Source: Pseudomonas karstica
GTDB taxonomy: Bacteria; Pseudomonadota; Gammaproteobacteria; Pseudomonadales; Pseudomonadaceae
DNA length: 35,836 bases
Assembly (NCBI RefSeq): GCF_009707515.1
Contig: NZ_WLYI01000047.1
Span: forward strand, 1-35,836
Reading direction: 5' to 3'
Shown here piece after piece: positions 1 to 8,911 of the stretch. The notes beneath the pieces are model-generated. The model was not told the DNA's origin. It saw only the letters and a program-made list of their open reading frames with translations, and searched no databases. How positions within the stretch are numbered: position 1 is the first letter of the stretch; each line of letters starts with the position of its first letter. A program made the position numbers and the translations under genes.

Positions 1-1427
1 GACAAGCGATGGGCCAACCCATGGCTCCAACCCAACCCCAACCCGCAATCGACTTCCACGGCGCTGGTGCGGTACAGCCGCGTCCAGGCAAAGGGTAAAA
101 ACCCGTCCAGCTCGCCATCGGTGAGGGTCAGCAGTTCTTCCCCGGTGACCATCGATACCGGACAGCCGTTAGTCACCGTTTTATCGGCGCTGGCGCTCGC
201 ATCACCCTTGGGGTTTTTCGACGAGGCCGGCACATCGTCGACAGACTCTTTCTGCTTGACCAGCGTCGTCCTGGGCTTATTGTTCGCCCGCACCAACGGC
301 ACCGGGTTCGAAACATCAACCTCTCCGGCCCTCAGCGGCACACTCGGCACCACCTTGATCGGCGTCGCCGAACTACTGAGCAACAACGGCTTAACCTTCT
401 CGGCATGCTGTTCCAACCGAGCCCCACCCAAGTGCTTGGCGATCTGCTCCAGCCACTGCCGCGCACGGCCGGACTTGACCCTGCCCAGCACCTGGGTGCT
501 CAGGCGTACTGCCACGCCCATGCCGCCGGTAACCCACGCCAGCAGCAGGTTGATCAGCACTTCGGCGCTGATTTGCCCGAGCAACTCATTCATGTAGGGC
601 GGCGGTAGCATGCGCATCCAGCTGACCATCGCCGACAGATAAACAAACAGCAGCGGCTCATCACTGAGCACCAGCAGGCCGGTGGCAATCGCCTCGCTGC
701 TCAGTGCCAGCAGTTCATCCAGCTCGGCTTGGGAAAGGTATTGCAGCAGCTTTTCGCTGTTGGGTTTCAGGTCCGCCAGCCACTCATACAGCTGCGAAAT
801 GCTGTCCCAGAGGGCATGCAAAGCCTTTTCAAACCCTTGCGCATAGGCCTGATGCAGCGTGATGTAACGCTTGAGAAAGTTGGCCTCGCTGTAGTGCTTC
901 CACAACGGCTCGAACGTGTCAGCCCATTCACCGCGTAACCAACCTTCCAACGGCTCGATCACCGACTGGTAGGAGGCATACAGCGCCTTGACCTGTTCTT
1001 TGGAAACGTTGGGGTAAAAGCTCACCCGATACTGCTGGTCGCGGGTGCATTCAGTGACTTCAAGAATGCCGCTGGGGCCGATGGTTTTATGGATAGGCTC
1101 GCCGAGCGGGCTGCCGTCTTCAGAGACTTTTTGCAGCATCACCGGCGTGTTGCCGATGGGCACAAAGCGCGCGCTCTGGAACATATGCACCAGGGTCAAC
1201 GAACCGTTGGCCTTGCACATCGCGACGGTGCTGCTTGGATAGAGCGAGCGGGTGACGGGCGCTACCAGCGCCACCTCATCGCCGACCTTGAACACCTGCT
1301 CGAGGTCCAGCGCCGAAAAACTCCAGAAGCTCTCGGCCCAACTGTCGTAGGTATTAAGGCATTGGCGGAAATCGCCAAGAACCGACTCGACGTCACGGGT
1401 CTTGGCGTCCATGGCCGCCAGGACCAT
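1..1427 (-). CDS. Rhs-family protein, N-terminal part (probable type VI secretion-associated toxin carrier), truncated by window edge
   Basis: About 475 codons are open from an ATG at 1427 to the left edge, so only the N-terminal part is visible. The last ~56 residues (from about residue 420) read NGCPVSMVTGEELL and then a Trp/Leu/Tyr-rich stretch (FAWTRLYRTS, GLGLGWSHGL). This is the typical entry into the Rhs shell (DUF6531-like). Before it lies a ~420-residue region with hydrophobic stretches at about 246-271 and 286-308, and no signal peptide or PAAR motif. Family knowledge: Rhs proteins form a cage around a variable C-terminal toxin and are often delivered by type VI secretion. The toxin and any immunity gene would lie beyond base 1. 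The start is uncertain: ATG 1427 has no clear ribosome site, and an in-frame TTG at 1448 lies just behind GGGG. No vgrG, PAAR or adaptor gene lies upstream; 1449-1689 shows no gene. Confidence 0.8.
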   Translation of the reverse strand, partial: MVLAAMDAKTRDVESVLGDFRQCLNTYDSWAESFWSFSALDLEQVFKVGDEVALVAPVTRSLYPSSTVAMCKANGSLTLVHMFQSARFVPIGNTPVMLQKVSEDGSPLGEPIHKTIGPSGILEVTECTRDQQYRVSFYPNVSKEQVKALYASYQSVIEPLEGWLRGEWADTFEPLWKHYSEANFLKRYITLHQAYAQGFEKALHALWDSISQLYEWLADLKPNSEKLLQYLSQAELDELLALSSEAIATGLLVLSDEPLLFVYLSAMVSWMRMLPPPYMNELLGQISAEVLINLLLAWVTGGMGVAVRLSTQVLGRVKSGRARQWLEQIAKHLGGARLEQHAEKVKPLLLSSSATPIKVVPSVPLRAGEVDVSNPVPLVRANNKPRTTLVKQKESVDDVPASSKNPKGDASASADKTVTNGCPVSMVTGEELLTLTDGELDGFLPFAWTRLYRTSAVEVDCGLGLGWSHGLAHRL

Positions 1428-1689
1428 AAAACCAATAGCGGGACTCAAGAGGCAGCCCCATGAAACAGGGCATGAGTAGGCAAAAACATCGGCGGTCCCT
1501 CGCGCTGTGTGATCAGGCGAGAGACTTTGCAGAGGTTTTTAAGGGCGGGGAGTAGAGGTTATCTGGCGGACGGGTAGGAGGTTTCGGCAAAAGGTATTTT
1601 GGGGAGGCTCATAAATACCCAAATAGCGGCGTTCTCTTTAGCGCAGTTGGATCAGGTCAATATTCCAGCCTCTGGATGGGAGCGATCAG

Positions 1690-2058
1690 TTAGCTGTCTT
1701 TTTCGACTCGGCGACTACTCACCTCCGCCGGCACATCATCCCCGGCCATACGCTTGCGAAACAACGCCGTCCTTGCCAGCAACAAGGTGGTCACCGGCAC
1801 GGTGATCGACAGCAGAATCGGAATCAACCACCCATGCAACACCGGCCCGGACTTAAGCACCGAAAAGTAGATAATCGAGGCCAGCGCCACACACCAGGCA
1901 CCCAACGTCGAGGCCAACGCCGGCGGGTGCATACGCTGGAAGAAGTCCTTCATTCGCAACAACCCAATCGCCCCAATCAACGCAAACACGCTGCTCAGCA
2001 CCAGAAAAACTGCGACGATTACTTCTACCCAAAGCGGCAATACGCCCATATTGATCAT
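1690..2058 (-). CDS. phaG: Mrp-type Na+(K+)/H+ antiporter subunit G
   Basis: This 122-residue protein has three hydrophobic segments (about residues 9-30, 45-65 and 70-93). It carries the MrpG family pattern, with GAIGLLRMKDFFQRMHPPA in the first half, then a hydrophobic middle and a charged C-tail. MnhG/PhaG is a small membrane subunit needed for assembly and activity of the multi-subunit antiporter. It is the last gene of the operon and overlaps the end of the F-subunit gene by 4 bases, which suggests translational coupling. No clear terminator follows. The equivalent P. aeruginosa locus is called sha. Whether the complex exports Na+ or K+ cannot be read from this subunit. Confidence 0.9.
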   Translation of the reverse strand: MINMGVLPLWVEVIVAVFLVLSSVFALIGAIGLLRMKDFFQRMHPPALASTLGAWCVALASIIYFSVLKSGPVLHGWLIPILLSITVPVTTLLLARTALFRKRMAGDDVPAEVSSRRVEKDS

Positions 2059-2333
2059 TCGATCACCTCCCCACGCAGCAGGAATTTCGCCAGGGCAAAC
2101 GAGCCCACAAAGCCAAACAACGCAATCAGCAGCGCAGCTTCAAAATACGTGTCACTGGCATACCGAATGCCCAGCACCAGCATCATCAGCATCGCCAGGA
2201 TGTACAGGTAGTCCAGGGCCAGTACCCGATCCTGGGCCGATGGGCCTTTGAACAGGCGCGCGAGGGTCAGCACCATGGCCAGGGAAAACAGGAACAGGCT
2301 GAACAGGATCGCATTGGAGAGCAGGGCGCTCAT
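2055..2333 (-). CDS. phaF: Mrp-type Na+(K+)/H+ antiporter subunit F
   Basis: This 92-residue membrane protein has three predicted helices. The stretch RLFKGPSAQDRVLALDYLY after the first helix is the conserved MrpF signature, including the Asp-Arg pair. MrpF is an essential small subunit of the antiporter. Its length is usual for the family. The start overlaps the stop of phaE by 4 bases (ATGA), and its own stop overlaps phaG in the same way, so the whole 3' half of the operon is translationally coupled. Confidence 0.92.
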   Translation of the reverse strand: MSALLSNAILFSLFLFSLAMVLTLARLFKGPSAQDRVLALDYLYILAMLMMLVLGIRYASDTYFEAALLIALFGFVGSFALAKFLLRGEVIE

Positions 2334-2818
2334 TCGAAGATCTCCATCAGGGGCCGTTCGTAGGCGTGTTTGAAGTGCTCGATAAACTGCGCGTCGTCAT
2401 CCAGATCGAACACGTGCAGCAGCAGGATACTGCGGTCCAGGGCCAGTTCCGACCAGACGGTGCCGGGGGTCACGCTGGTGATCATCGACAGCACGGCCAG
2501 GCCGTTGGCGTCGCGCAGGTCCAGGGGAATTTTGATAAAGCGCGAGCGTGGAGGGCGTGAGCCGCAGGTCAGGACACCCCAGGCCACGTGCAGGTTGGAC
2601 ACGATGACGTCGCGGCCTACCAGGAAGAACAAGCGGATGATCACACCGGGGCGGCGGATGCGAATCGGCAGCGGGCGCAGTGGCGCCATCATCAGTGGTG
2701 CGGCGAAGCCGAGGATTGCACCGAGCAGCAGGTTGCCGGGGCTTATGGATAGGTTCAGTAGCAGCCACAGTAGCCACAGCGCCAGGGACAGCCACGGGGC
2801 AGGGAACAGGCGTTTCAT
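2330..2818 (-). CDS. phaE: Mrp-type Na+(K+)/H+ antiporter subunit E
   Basis: This 162-residue membrane protein begins MKRLFPAPWLSLALWLLWLL. It has two closely spaced N-terminal hydrophobic stretches, a short basic stretch (LPIRIRRPG), a third hydrophobic stretch and a soluble C-terminal domain. The family motif SMITSVTPGTVWSEL lies in that domain. MrpE is a structural subunit that raises antiport activity. I chose the start at 2818 because it overlaps the phaD stop as ATGA, as elsewhere in this operon. A longer reading from 3004 would be 62 residues of low-complexity sequence lying inside phaD. Confidence 0.92.
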   Translation of the reverse strand: MKRLFPAPWLSLALWLLWLLLNLSISPGNLLLGAILGFAAPLMMAPLRPLPIRIRRPGVIIRLFFLVGRDVIVSNLHVAWGVLTCGSRPPRSRFIKIPLDLRDANGLAVLSMITSVTPGTVWSELALDRSILLLHVFDLDDDAQFIEHFKHAYERPLMEIFE

Positions 2819-4497
2819 GGCTGCACCTGCGCGGTTGAGGCCTTGGCTTGCGGACTCGGTACCGGGCGGGTGGCCATGACGGCCATCACGTAGTGCTCGG
2901 GGTTGTTCAGGCTGGTGGCGGTGTCCTGGGTGTAGCGCATCAGTGCTTCTGCCTTGAAGGTCAGGGCGATACTCAGGCCCAACAGGAAGAAAATGGGTAC
3001 GCACTCGAAACGGCGCAGCAGCGGTGACGGGCGTTCTTCCGGGGTCCAGAAGCGCTGGATACCAAGGCGGGCGAAGGCGATCAGCGAGGCCAGGCCAGAG
3101 AGTATCAACAGCGCTACAAGGCCCCAGGCGGCCGGGCGGATCGGCTCCTCAACAGCGTTGCCCAGGCCGAGTGGATTGACCAGCGCACTCAGCAGGCTGA
3201 GCTTGCCGATAAAACCCGACAACGGCGGCATGCCGATAATCAGCAGGGCGCAGGCAATAAAACTCAGGCCGAGGAACGCCACAGTCCAGGGGATTACCTG
3301 GCCGACCACGGCCTTTTGCTCATCGTCGAGGTTGGTGCCGGGTGGCGGATGCAGCGACTCCATGGCCGGTGGCAACGACTCGATTTCTTCTTCCAGCGGG
3401 GCATCGTTGGCCGAGCGCGAGCGTTCGATCAGCTCCGCCAACAGGAACAACGCGCTCAACGCCAGTGTCGAGCTGACCAGATAGAACAGCGCCCCGGCGA
3501 TCAGGCTTGGTTGGGCAAAACCAACCGCCGACAGCAGGATTCCGGCGGAAACCAGGATGCTCAGGCTGGCCATGCGTTCCAGGCGTTGCGCGGCGATCAT
3601 CGCCAGGGCGGCGCAGATGATCGTCGCCATGCCGCCATAGATCAGCCAGTCGCCACCAAAGTACGCCGAGGCGCCGGCTTGACCCGAGAACAGCAGGCTC
3701 CACAGGCGCAGCACGGTGTATACGCCGACTTTGGTCATGATCGCGAACATCGCTGCCACGGGTGCGCTGGCTGAGGAGTAGGCGGGCGCCAGCCAGAAGT
3801 TCAGTGGCCACATCCCGGCCTTGGCCAGGAAGGCGACGGCGAGAATGGCCGCGCCGGCATGCAGCAGGCCGCGATCAGCTTCCGGCACCAGGGGGATTTT
3901 CAGTGCCAGGTCGGCGAAGTTCAGGGTGCCGGTGACACCATAGATCAGCGCCGCGCCAATCAGGAACAACGACGAGGCCAACAGGTTGATCGAGATGTAA
4001 TGCAGCCCCGCCGACACCCGCGCCCGGCCGGAGCCATGAAGCATCAGACCGTAGGACGCCGCCAGCAGAACCTCGAAAAACACGAACAGGTTGAACAGGT
4101 CGGCGGTGAGGAATGCGCCGTAAAGCCCCATCAATTGGATCTGGAACAGCGCGTGGAAACTGGTGCCCGCGCGGTCCCAGCGAGCCATGGCGAACAACAG
4201 GGCGCTGACACCAATGATCCCGGTGAGCACCAGCATCAGTGCCGACAGTTGATCCACCACCAGCACGATGCCGAACGGTACCTGCCAGTTGCCCGGCAAG
4301 TACACGCCGATGGAGCCGGGGCCGCCTTTCTGGGTCCAATACAACAACAGCACCGCCACACCCAGGCCGACCATGCTGGAGAACAGGTTGATCCGGGCCT
4401 TGAGTGGCCGGTGTTTTTCCCCAAGCATCAGCATCATCGCGGCGGTCAGCAGCGGCAGTAGGATCGGCGCGATGATCAGTTGATTCATCCAGCTCAT
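2815..4497 (-). CDS. phaD: Mrp-type Na+(K+)/H+ antiporter subunit D (NuoM/NuoN-like)
   Basis: This 560-residue polytopic protein of the proton-conducting membrane transporter family is homologous to the antiporter-like subunits of complex I. About 14 hydrophobic segments are visible. The functional core includes FFEVLLAASYGLM (the conserved Glu of the TM5 region), LAKAGMWPLNFWLAPAYSSA (the TM7 Lys) and IMTKVGVYTVLRL (the TM8 Lys). A polar insertion (ERSRSANDAPLEEEIESLPP) sits in the C-terminal half. With the A subunit it is thought to carry the proton and cation pathways. The stop overlaps phaE and the start overlaps phaC. Confidence 0.95.
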   Translation of the reverse strand: MSWMNQLIIAPILLPLLTAAMMLMLGEKHRPLKARINLFSSMVGLGVAVLLLYWTQKGGPGSIGVYLPGNWQVPFGIVLVVDQLSALMLVLTGIIGVSALLFAMARWDRAGTSFHALFQIQLMGLYGAFLTADLFNLFVFFEVLLAASYGLMLHGSGRARVSAGLHYISINLLASSLFLIGAALIYGVTGTLNFADLALKIPLVPEADRGLLHAGAAILAVAFLAKAGMWPLNFWLAPAYSSASAPVAAMFAIMTKVGVYTVLRLWSLLFSGQAGASAYFGGDWLIYGGMATIICAALAMIAAQRLERMASLSILVSAGILLSAVGFAQPSLIAGALFYLVSSTLALSALFLLAELIERSRSANDAPLEEEIESLPPAMESLHPPPGTNLDDEQKAVVGQVIPWTVAFLGLSFIACALLIIGMPPLSGFIGKLSLLSALVNPLGLGNAVEEPIRPAAWGLVALLILSGLASLIAFARLGIQRFWTPEERPSPLLRRFECVPIFFLLGLSIALTFKAEALMRYTQDTATSLNNPEHYVMAVMATRPVPSPQAKASTAQVQP

Positions 4498-4838
4498 TCC
4501 TTAGGCTCCCGACCGTCCACATGGTCAGTGCCGGTCAGGCCCCGGGACGCCAGCAGCACGACAAGGAACAGCGCGGTCATGGCGAAGCTGATCACAATCG
4601 CCGTCAGCACCAGGGCTTGGGGCAGAGGGTCGGTGTAGTTGAGCAGGTCTTGCGGTACGCCATCCTTGATGATCGGTTCCTTGCCGATAAACAGGCTGCC
4701 CATGCTGAAAATGAACAGGTTGACCCCGTAGGACAACAGGCATAGGCCCATCACCACCTGGAACGTCCGTGGCCGCAGGATCAACCAGACCCCGGAGGCC
4801 GCCAGGACCCCAATGGCAATTGCGATGACTTCTTCCAT
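4494..4838 (-). CDS. phaC: Mrp-type Na+(K+)/H+ antiporter subunit C (NuoK-like)
   Basis: This 114-residue protein has three membrane segments, like NuoK. The motif VMGLCLLSYGVNLFIFSMG and the later DPLPQALVLTAIVISFAMTA are hallmarks of MnhC/PhaC and NuoK, where buried acidic and polar residues lie in the membrane. The start codon shares a base with the phaAB stop (TGATG), and the 3' end overlaps phaD by 4 bases. Its length matches the family. Confidence 0.94.
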   Translation of the reverse strand: MEEVIAIAIGVLAASGVWLILRPRTFQVVMGLCLLSYGVNLFIFSMGSLFIGKEPIIKDGVPQDLLNYTDPLPQALVLTAIVISFAMTALFLVVLLASRGLTGTDHVDGREPKE

Positions 4839-7762
4839 CAGGCGGCAGCTCCTTTAGGCGTGGCAGCGGCTTTCGCCTGATTGCTGGGTTTATGGGCCCG
4901 CACCGATTGGTGACCCAGGGCGGTGAGCATCAGCAGGGTCGAACCGACCACCATGGCATACACGCCGACATCGAAGAACAGAGCGCTGGCGATATGGATA
5001 TCGCCCAGCAGCGGCAGGGTAACGTGCAACGTGTGGGTGGTGAGGAATGGATACCCCACGAACAGCGCGCCGAGCCCGGTCAGCGTCGCTGACAGCAAGC
5101 CGAAGCCCATCCAGCGCATTGGCCGCAGGCTCATTTGCGCCTCGACCCACTGGGTGCCGGCGACCATGTATTGCAGGATAAACGCCACCGACATCACCAG
5201 GCCGGCGACAAAGCCGCCGCCCGGTTGGTTGTGGCCGCGCATGAACAGATAGAAGGAGACCACCAGGGCAATCGGCAACAGCAGGCGCACCAGCACCGCC
5301 GGTACCATCATGAAGCCCAGGGCGGTGTCGCTGGCCTGACGCGGGTTGATCAGGTCGGTGGCTACGTCTGGCGCCAGTTGGCGTTGCTGCGCGGGCAGTT
5401 GCATGCTTTCTTTCGAGGGGCGGAAGCGCCGTAGCAGGGCATAGACGGTCAACGCCACGGCGCCCAGCACGGTGATTTCCCCCAGGGTGTCGAAGCCCCG
5501 GAAGTCCACCAGCATCACATTCACCACATTGCTGCCGCCGCCTTCGGGCAGGGCACGGCTCAAGTAGAACGAGGAAATATCGTTGGGTGTCTGGCGCGTC
5601 AGCATGGCGTAGGACAGCAGCGCCATGCCCCCACCCACCACGGTGGACAGCAGCAAGTCCCGCAGGCGGCGGATGCGTGCCTTGCGCAGGGCGCCGGGCA
5701 GTGGCGAGACTTCTTCGATCCGCCGTGGCAGCCAGCGCAGGCCCAGCAGGATCAGCACGGTGGTGACCACTTCCACCACTAACTGGGTCAGGGCCAGGTC
5801 CGGTGCGGAGAACCAGACAAAGGTGACGCAGGTCATCAAGCCGCAGACACTGACCATGGTCAGGGCCGCCAGCCGGTGATACTTGGCTTGCCAGGCGGCG
5901 CCCAGGGCACAGGCAATCGCAAGCAGCCACAGGGTGACGAAGACGATGGAGCCAGGGATCTTCGGCCGGTCGCCCCAGCCGATGCCACTGTGCAGCATCG
6001 GGATCACTCCGGCGATCACTGCGGCCAGCACTAGCAGGAACAATTGGGTCTGCAGGCGCTTGGTGCTGATGTGTTTCTCGATCTTGCGCACCCCACGCAT
6101 CATCACCACCAGCGCGCGTTCGAAACCGCGTTTGCCGTTGAAGTAGCTGATGATCGGCGGATATTTGAAGCGGCCCAACTTGAGCTGTTTGCGCAGCAGC
6201 AGGTACAGCACCACACCGCCGGACATGGCCACCAGGCTCATGATCATCGGTGCGTTCCAGCCGTGCCAGATGGCCAGGCTGTACTCGGGCAAGACGCCGC
6301 CCACCACGGGCAGCGCGGCGGCCGCGAGGATCGAACCGACCATCTGGGCCGGAAAAATCCCCACCAGCAGGCAGGTGAACACCAGCAGTTCCACCGGTGC
6401 ACGCATCCAGCGAGGCGGCTCGTGGGGCGTGTGGGGCAGGTTGGTGGCGGTTGGACCGAAGAACACGTCCACGGTAAAGCGCAGGGCGTAGGCGACGCTG
6501 AACGTACCGGCGATGGTTGCGATCACGGGCAGGGTGATTTCCAACCAGGCAGTGGCAGAGATAAACACCGTTTCGGCGAAGAACATTTCCTTGGAGAGGA
6601 AGCCATTGAGCAACGGCACGCCGGCCATGGACGCACTGGCCACCATGGCCAGGGTCGCGGTAAACGGAATCAGCTTGAACAAGCCACTGAGCTTGCGGAT
6701 GTCGCGGGTGCCGCTTTCGTGGTCGATGATCCCGGCCGCCATGAACAGCGAAGCCTTGAAGGTGGCGTGGTTGAGAATATGGAATACGGCGGCGACGGCG
6801 GCCAGCGGGCTGTTGAGGCCAAGCAGCAAGGTGATCAGGCCGAGGTGGCTGATGGTGGAGTAGGCCAGGAGGCCCTTGAGGTCATTCTGGAACATGGCGC
6901 AATAGGCGCCGAGTAGAAGGGTCAGGGCGCCGGCACCGCCGACGATCCAGAACCACTCTTCGCTGCCCGACAGCGACGGCCACAGGCGGGCCAGCAGGAA
7001 CACGCCGGCCTTCACCATCGTGGCCGAATGCAGGTAGGCCGAAACCGGTGTCGGTGCGGCCATGGCGTGGGGCAGCCAGAAGTGGAAGGGGAATTGCGCG
7101 CTTTTGCTCAGGGCGCCAATCAGCACCAGCGCCAGCATGGCCGGGTACAGGGAATGGGCGCGGATCTGGTCACCGGCCGCGAGCACCTGGTCCAGGTCAT
7201 AGCTGCCGACGATATGCCCCAGCAGTATGACCCCGGCCAGCAAGCACAAGCCGCCTGCGCCAGTCACCATCAGCGCCATATAGGCGCCACGCCGCGCATC
7301 GGCACGGTGGTGCCAATAGCCGATCAACAGGAACGAGAACAGGCTGGTCAGTTCCCAGAAGAACACGATCTGGATCAGGTTGCCGGAGATCACCAGGCCG
7401 AGCATTGCGCCCATGAACGCCAGGAAAAACGCGAAGAAACGCGGTACCGGGTCTTCCGGAGACATGTAATACCGGGCGTACAGCGACACCAGGGTGCCGA
7501 TACCCAGCACGAGCATCGAGAACAACCAGGCGAAACCGTCCATGCGCAGCACGAAGTCCAGGCCCAGGCTGGGTAGCCAGAGGAACTCTTCGCGAATCAC
7601 CCCACCGTGGGCGATCTGAGGGTAGAGCAAAGCGACTTGTACGGTACCGACCAAGGCGACAAGACCGGCCAGCAGGGATTCAGCGTTACGTGCGTTGTGC
7701 GGCAGCAAGGCCGCCAGACAGCTGCCGATAAAAGGCAGAAGCAGTAGAACTATCAGGGACAT
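4838..7762 (-). CDS. phaAB: Mrp-type Na+(K+)/H+ antiporter fused subunit A/B (group 2 Mrp)
   Basis: This 974-residue polytopic protein is the first gene of the six-gene antiporter operon. Residues 1 to about 800 form the A subunit (NuoL-like), with conserved Glu137 in FFWELTSLFSFLLIGYWHH, Lys220 in GALSKSAQFPFHFWLPHAMA and Lys251 in SATMVKAGVFLL. From about residue 810 the chain continues as an MnhB-like domain containing VVSFYLFMRGHNQPGGGFVA. The A-B fusion defines the group 2 Mrp systems of rhizobia and pseudomonads, so six genes do the work of seven. The family exchanges cytoplasmic Na+ (or K+) for protons and supports salt and alkali tolerance. The start at ATG 7762 has a weak AGAAG upstream, and a probable promoter lies about 30 bases before it. 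Confidence 0.95.
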   Translation of the reverse strand: MSLIVLLLLPFIGSCLAALLPHNARNAESLLAGLVALVGTVQVALLYPQIAHGGVIREEFLWLPSLGLDFVLRMDGFAWLFSMLVLGIGTLVSLYARYYMSPEDPVPRFFAFFLAFMGAMLGLVISGNLIQIVFFWELTSLFSFLLIGYWHHRADARRGAYMALMVTGAGGLCLLAGVILLGHIVGSYDLDQVLAAGDQIRAHSLYPAMLALVLIGALSKSAQFPFHFWLPHAMAAPTPVSAYLHSATMVKAGVFLLARLWPSLSGSEEWFWIVGGAGALTLLLGAYCAMFQNDLKGLLAYSTISHLGLITLLLGLNSPLAAVAAVFHILNHATFKASLFMAAGIIDHESGTRDIRKLSGLFKLIPFTATLAMVASASMAGVPLLNGFLSKEMFFAETVFISATAWLEITLPVIATIAGTFSVAYALRFTVDVFFGPTATNLPHTPHEPPRWMRAPVELLVFTCLLVGIFPAQMVGSILAAAALPVVGGVLPEYSLAIWHGWNAPMIMSLVAMSGGVVLYLLLRKQLKLGRFKYPPIISYFNGKRGFERALVVMMRGVRKIEKHISTKRLQTQLFLLVLAAVIAGVIPMLHSGIGWGDRPKIPGSIVFVTLWLLAIACALGAAWQAKYHRLAALTMVSVCGLMTCVTFVWFSAPDLALTQLVVEVVTTVLILLGLRWLPRRIEEVSPLPGALRKARIRRLRDLLLSTVVGGGMALLSYAMLTRQTPNDISSFYLSRALPEGGGSNVVNVMLVDFRGFDTLGEITVLGAVALTVYALLRRFRPSKESMQLPAQQRQLAPDVATDLINPRQASDTALGFMMVPAVLVRLLLPIALVVSFYLFMRGHNQPGGGFVAGLVMSVAFILQYMVAGTQWVEAQMSLRPMRWMGFGLLSATLTGLGALFVGYPFLTTHTLHVTLPLLGDIHIASALFFDVGVYAMVVGSTLLMLTALGHQSVRAHKPSNQAKAAATPKGAAA

Positions 7763-7792
7763 AGGCTTCTAATCTGCGGGAGTTTGGGATGC

Positions 7793-7821
7793 ATCATACG
7801 TGCCGGATTCTGGATCACCAA
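7793..7821 (-). promoter_or_regulatory. probable sigma-70 promoter of the pha operon
   Basis: On the minus strand a -10 element TATGAT (7793-7798) lies 17 bases from a -35-like TTGGTG (7816-7821). This puts transcription start near 7786 and gives a leader of about 24 bases before phaAB. The -10 matches consensus at five of six positions; the -35 is weak. Confidence 0.5.
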
Positions 7822-7858
7822 ACGGCAACCTGTGGCAGGATCCTACAAGGGGAGTAGT

Positions 7859-7893
7859 TTCAAGCTTCAAGCTTCAAGCTTCAAGCCACAAGC
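7859..7893. repeat. tandem 7-base repeat (TTCAAGC, four exact units and one variant)
   Basis: Four exact head-to-tail copies of TTCAAGC (7859-7886) are followed by the variant CACAAGC (7887-7893). The array lies in the 165-base gap between the end of the DMT transporter and the pha promoter. A shorter array of the same unit occurs at 34023-34036. It looks like an intergenic minisatellite. It could form weak structures, but I see no evidence of function. Confidence 0.8.
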
Positions 7894-7927
7894 AAAAGTG
7901 GGCGCGCCTTTCTTGCAGCTTAATACA

Positions 7928-8857
7928 TCAACCTTGGTTTTCCTGCCCGATCCCACTTTCAGAATCGACAGCTTTCGGGCGGCCCCTCTTCATCTCACTG
8001 ACAATCACCGCCACCACAATCAACGCCGCTCCCAGCATGGCAATCGGTGGAAAGCGTTCGCCGGCGATCCGCCCGACCACGCCGGCCCACACCGGTTCGC
8101 CAGCATAGATCAAAGTCGCGCGGGTTGGCGAAACGCTCTTCTGTGCCCAGTTCATCGCCACCTGGATCACCGCGCTGGTCAGCCCCAGGCCTACGGCAGT
8201 GAACAGTAGCAGCCAGGAAAACCCCGGCAGCGCCTCGCCCATGGGCACTACCATCAGGAACGACAGCACGGAAGCGGTAGCCAGTTGCACCACGGTGACC
8301 CGGCGCACATCCACAAGTCCTGCATAAGCACTGATCAGAATGATCTCGGCGGCAATCGCAATGGCGCCAATCAGGGTGGCGATCTCACCGGGGCTGAAAT
8401 TCAGCGAGGCGCCGGCCGGGCCGGTCAACAGCATCAGCCCGGCGAATGCCAGCATGATGCCAATGCTCGGCATCAATCCCGGCCGCCGGCCCAGCACCAG
8501 CCACTGCAACAGCGGTACGAAGGGTACATACAACGCGGTGATAAACGCCGACTGACTGCTGAGGATCGTCTGCAGGCCAATGGTTTGCAAACCATAACCA
8601 AACATGATCGTCACGCCGATAAAGCACCCGGCCCTCAGTTCGAACAGGGTCAAGTCACGTAAGGTGCGAAATGAGAACAGGCCGACGATCAAGGTGGCAG
8701 CGGCAAAACGCAGGCCAACAAAAAACATCGGCCCGCTCACCGTCATGGCGTGTTGCACCAGCAAAAAGGTGCCACCCCAGATCATGGTAATCACCACCAG
8801 CACGCACTCGGCTTTGCTGAAACGGGCTAAACGCGGGGTGGGGGTCTGGCTGGTCAT
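7928..8857 (-). CDS. DMT-superfamily exporter (two EamA domains)
   Basis: This 309-residue membrane protein has about ten helices in two repeated EamA halves. The first half begins CVLVVITMIWGGTFLLVQHA, the typical (I/W)WG(G/S)xF opening of EamA domains. The second begins near SPGEIATLIGAIAIAAEIIL and contains LGLTSAVIQVAMNWAQKSVS and IYAGEPVWAGVVGRIAGE. The family exports amino acids, metabolites or drugs; the substrate cannot be told from sequence. I chose ATG 8857 because the 33 residues of the longer frame overlap the divergent regulator and the operator region. It is divergent from the XRE-cupin gene at 8949 and is its likely target. Confidence 0.88.
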   Translation of the reverse strand: MTSQTPTPRLARFSKAECVLVVITMIWGGTFLLVQHAMTVSGPMFFVGLRFAAATLIVGLFSFRTLRDLTLFELRAGCFIGVTIMFGYGLQTIGLQTILSSQSAFITALYVPFVPLLQWLVLGRRPGLMPSIGIMLAFAGLMLLTGPAGASLNFSPGEIATLIGAIAIAAEIILISAYAGLVDVRRVTVVQLATASVLSFLMVVPMGEALPGFSWLLLFTAVGLGLTSAVIQVAMNWAQKSVSPTRATLIYAGEPVWAGVVGRIAGERFPPIAMLGAALIVVAVIVSEMKRGRPKAVDSESGIGQENQG

Positions 8858-8911
8858 GGCGGCTCGGTCTTGCACGGGAAGGGCTCGGAACGCACAATGC
8901 GTCGTAGCTGG

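Noticed and set aside
67..597. Plus-strand frame at the left edge
   Set aside because: It lies opposite the Rhs-like gene, whose minus-strand reading has family motifs and continues off the window.
2330..3004. Longer reading of phaE from 3004
   Set aside because: The extra 62 residues lie inside phaD in another frame and lack hydrophobic or conserved character. ATG 2818 overlaps the phaD stop as ATGA.
7859..7893. CRISPR-like array
   Set aside because: The units are 7 bases with no spacers, so this is a simple tandem repeat. No cas gene is present in the window.
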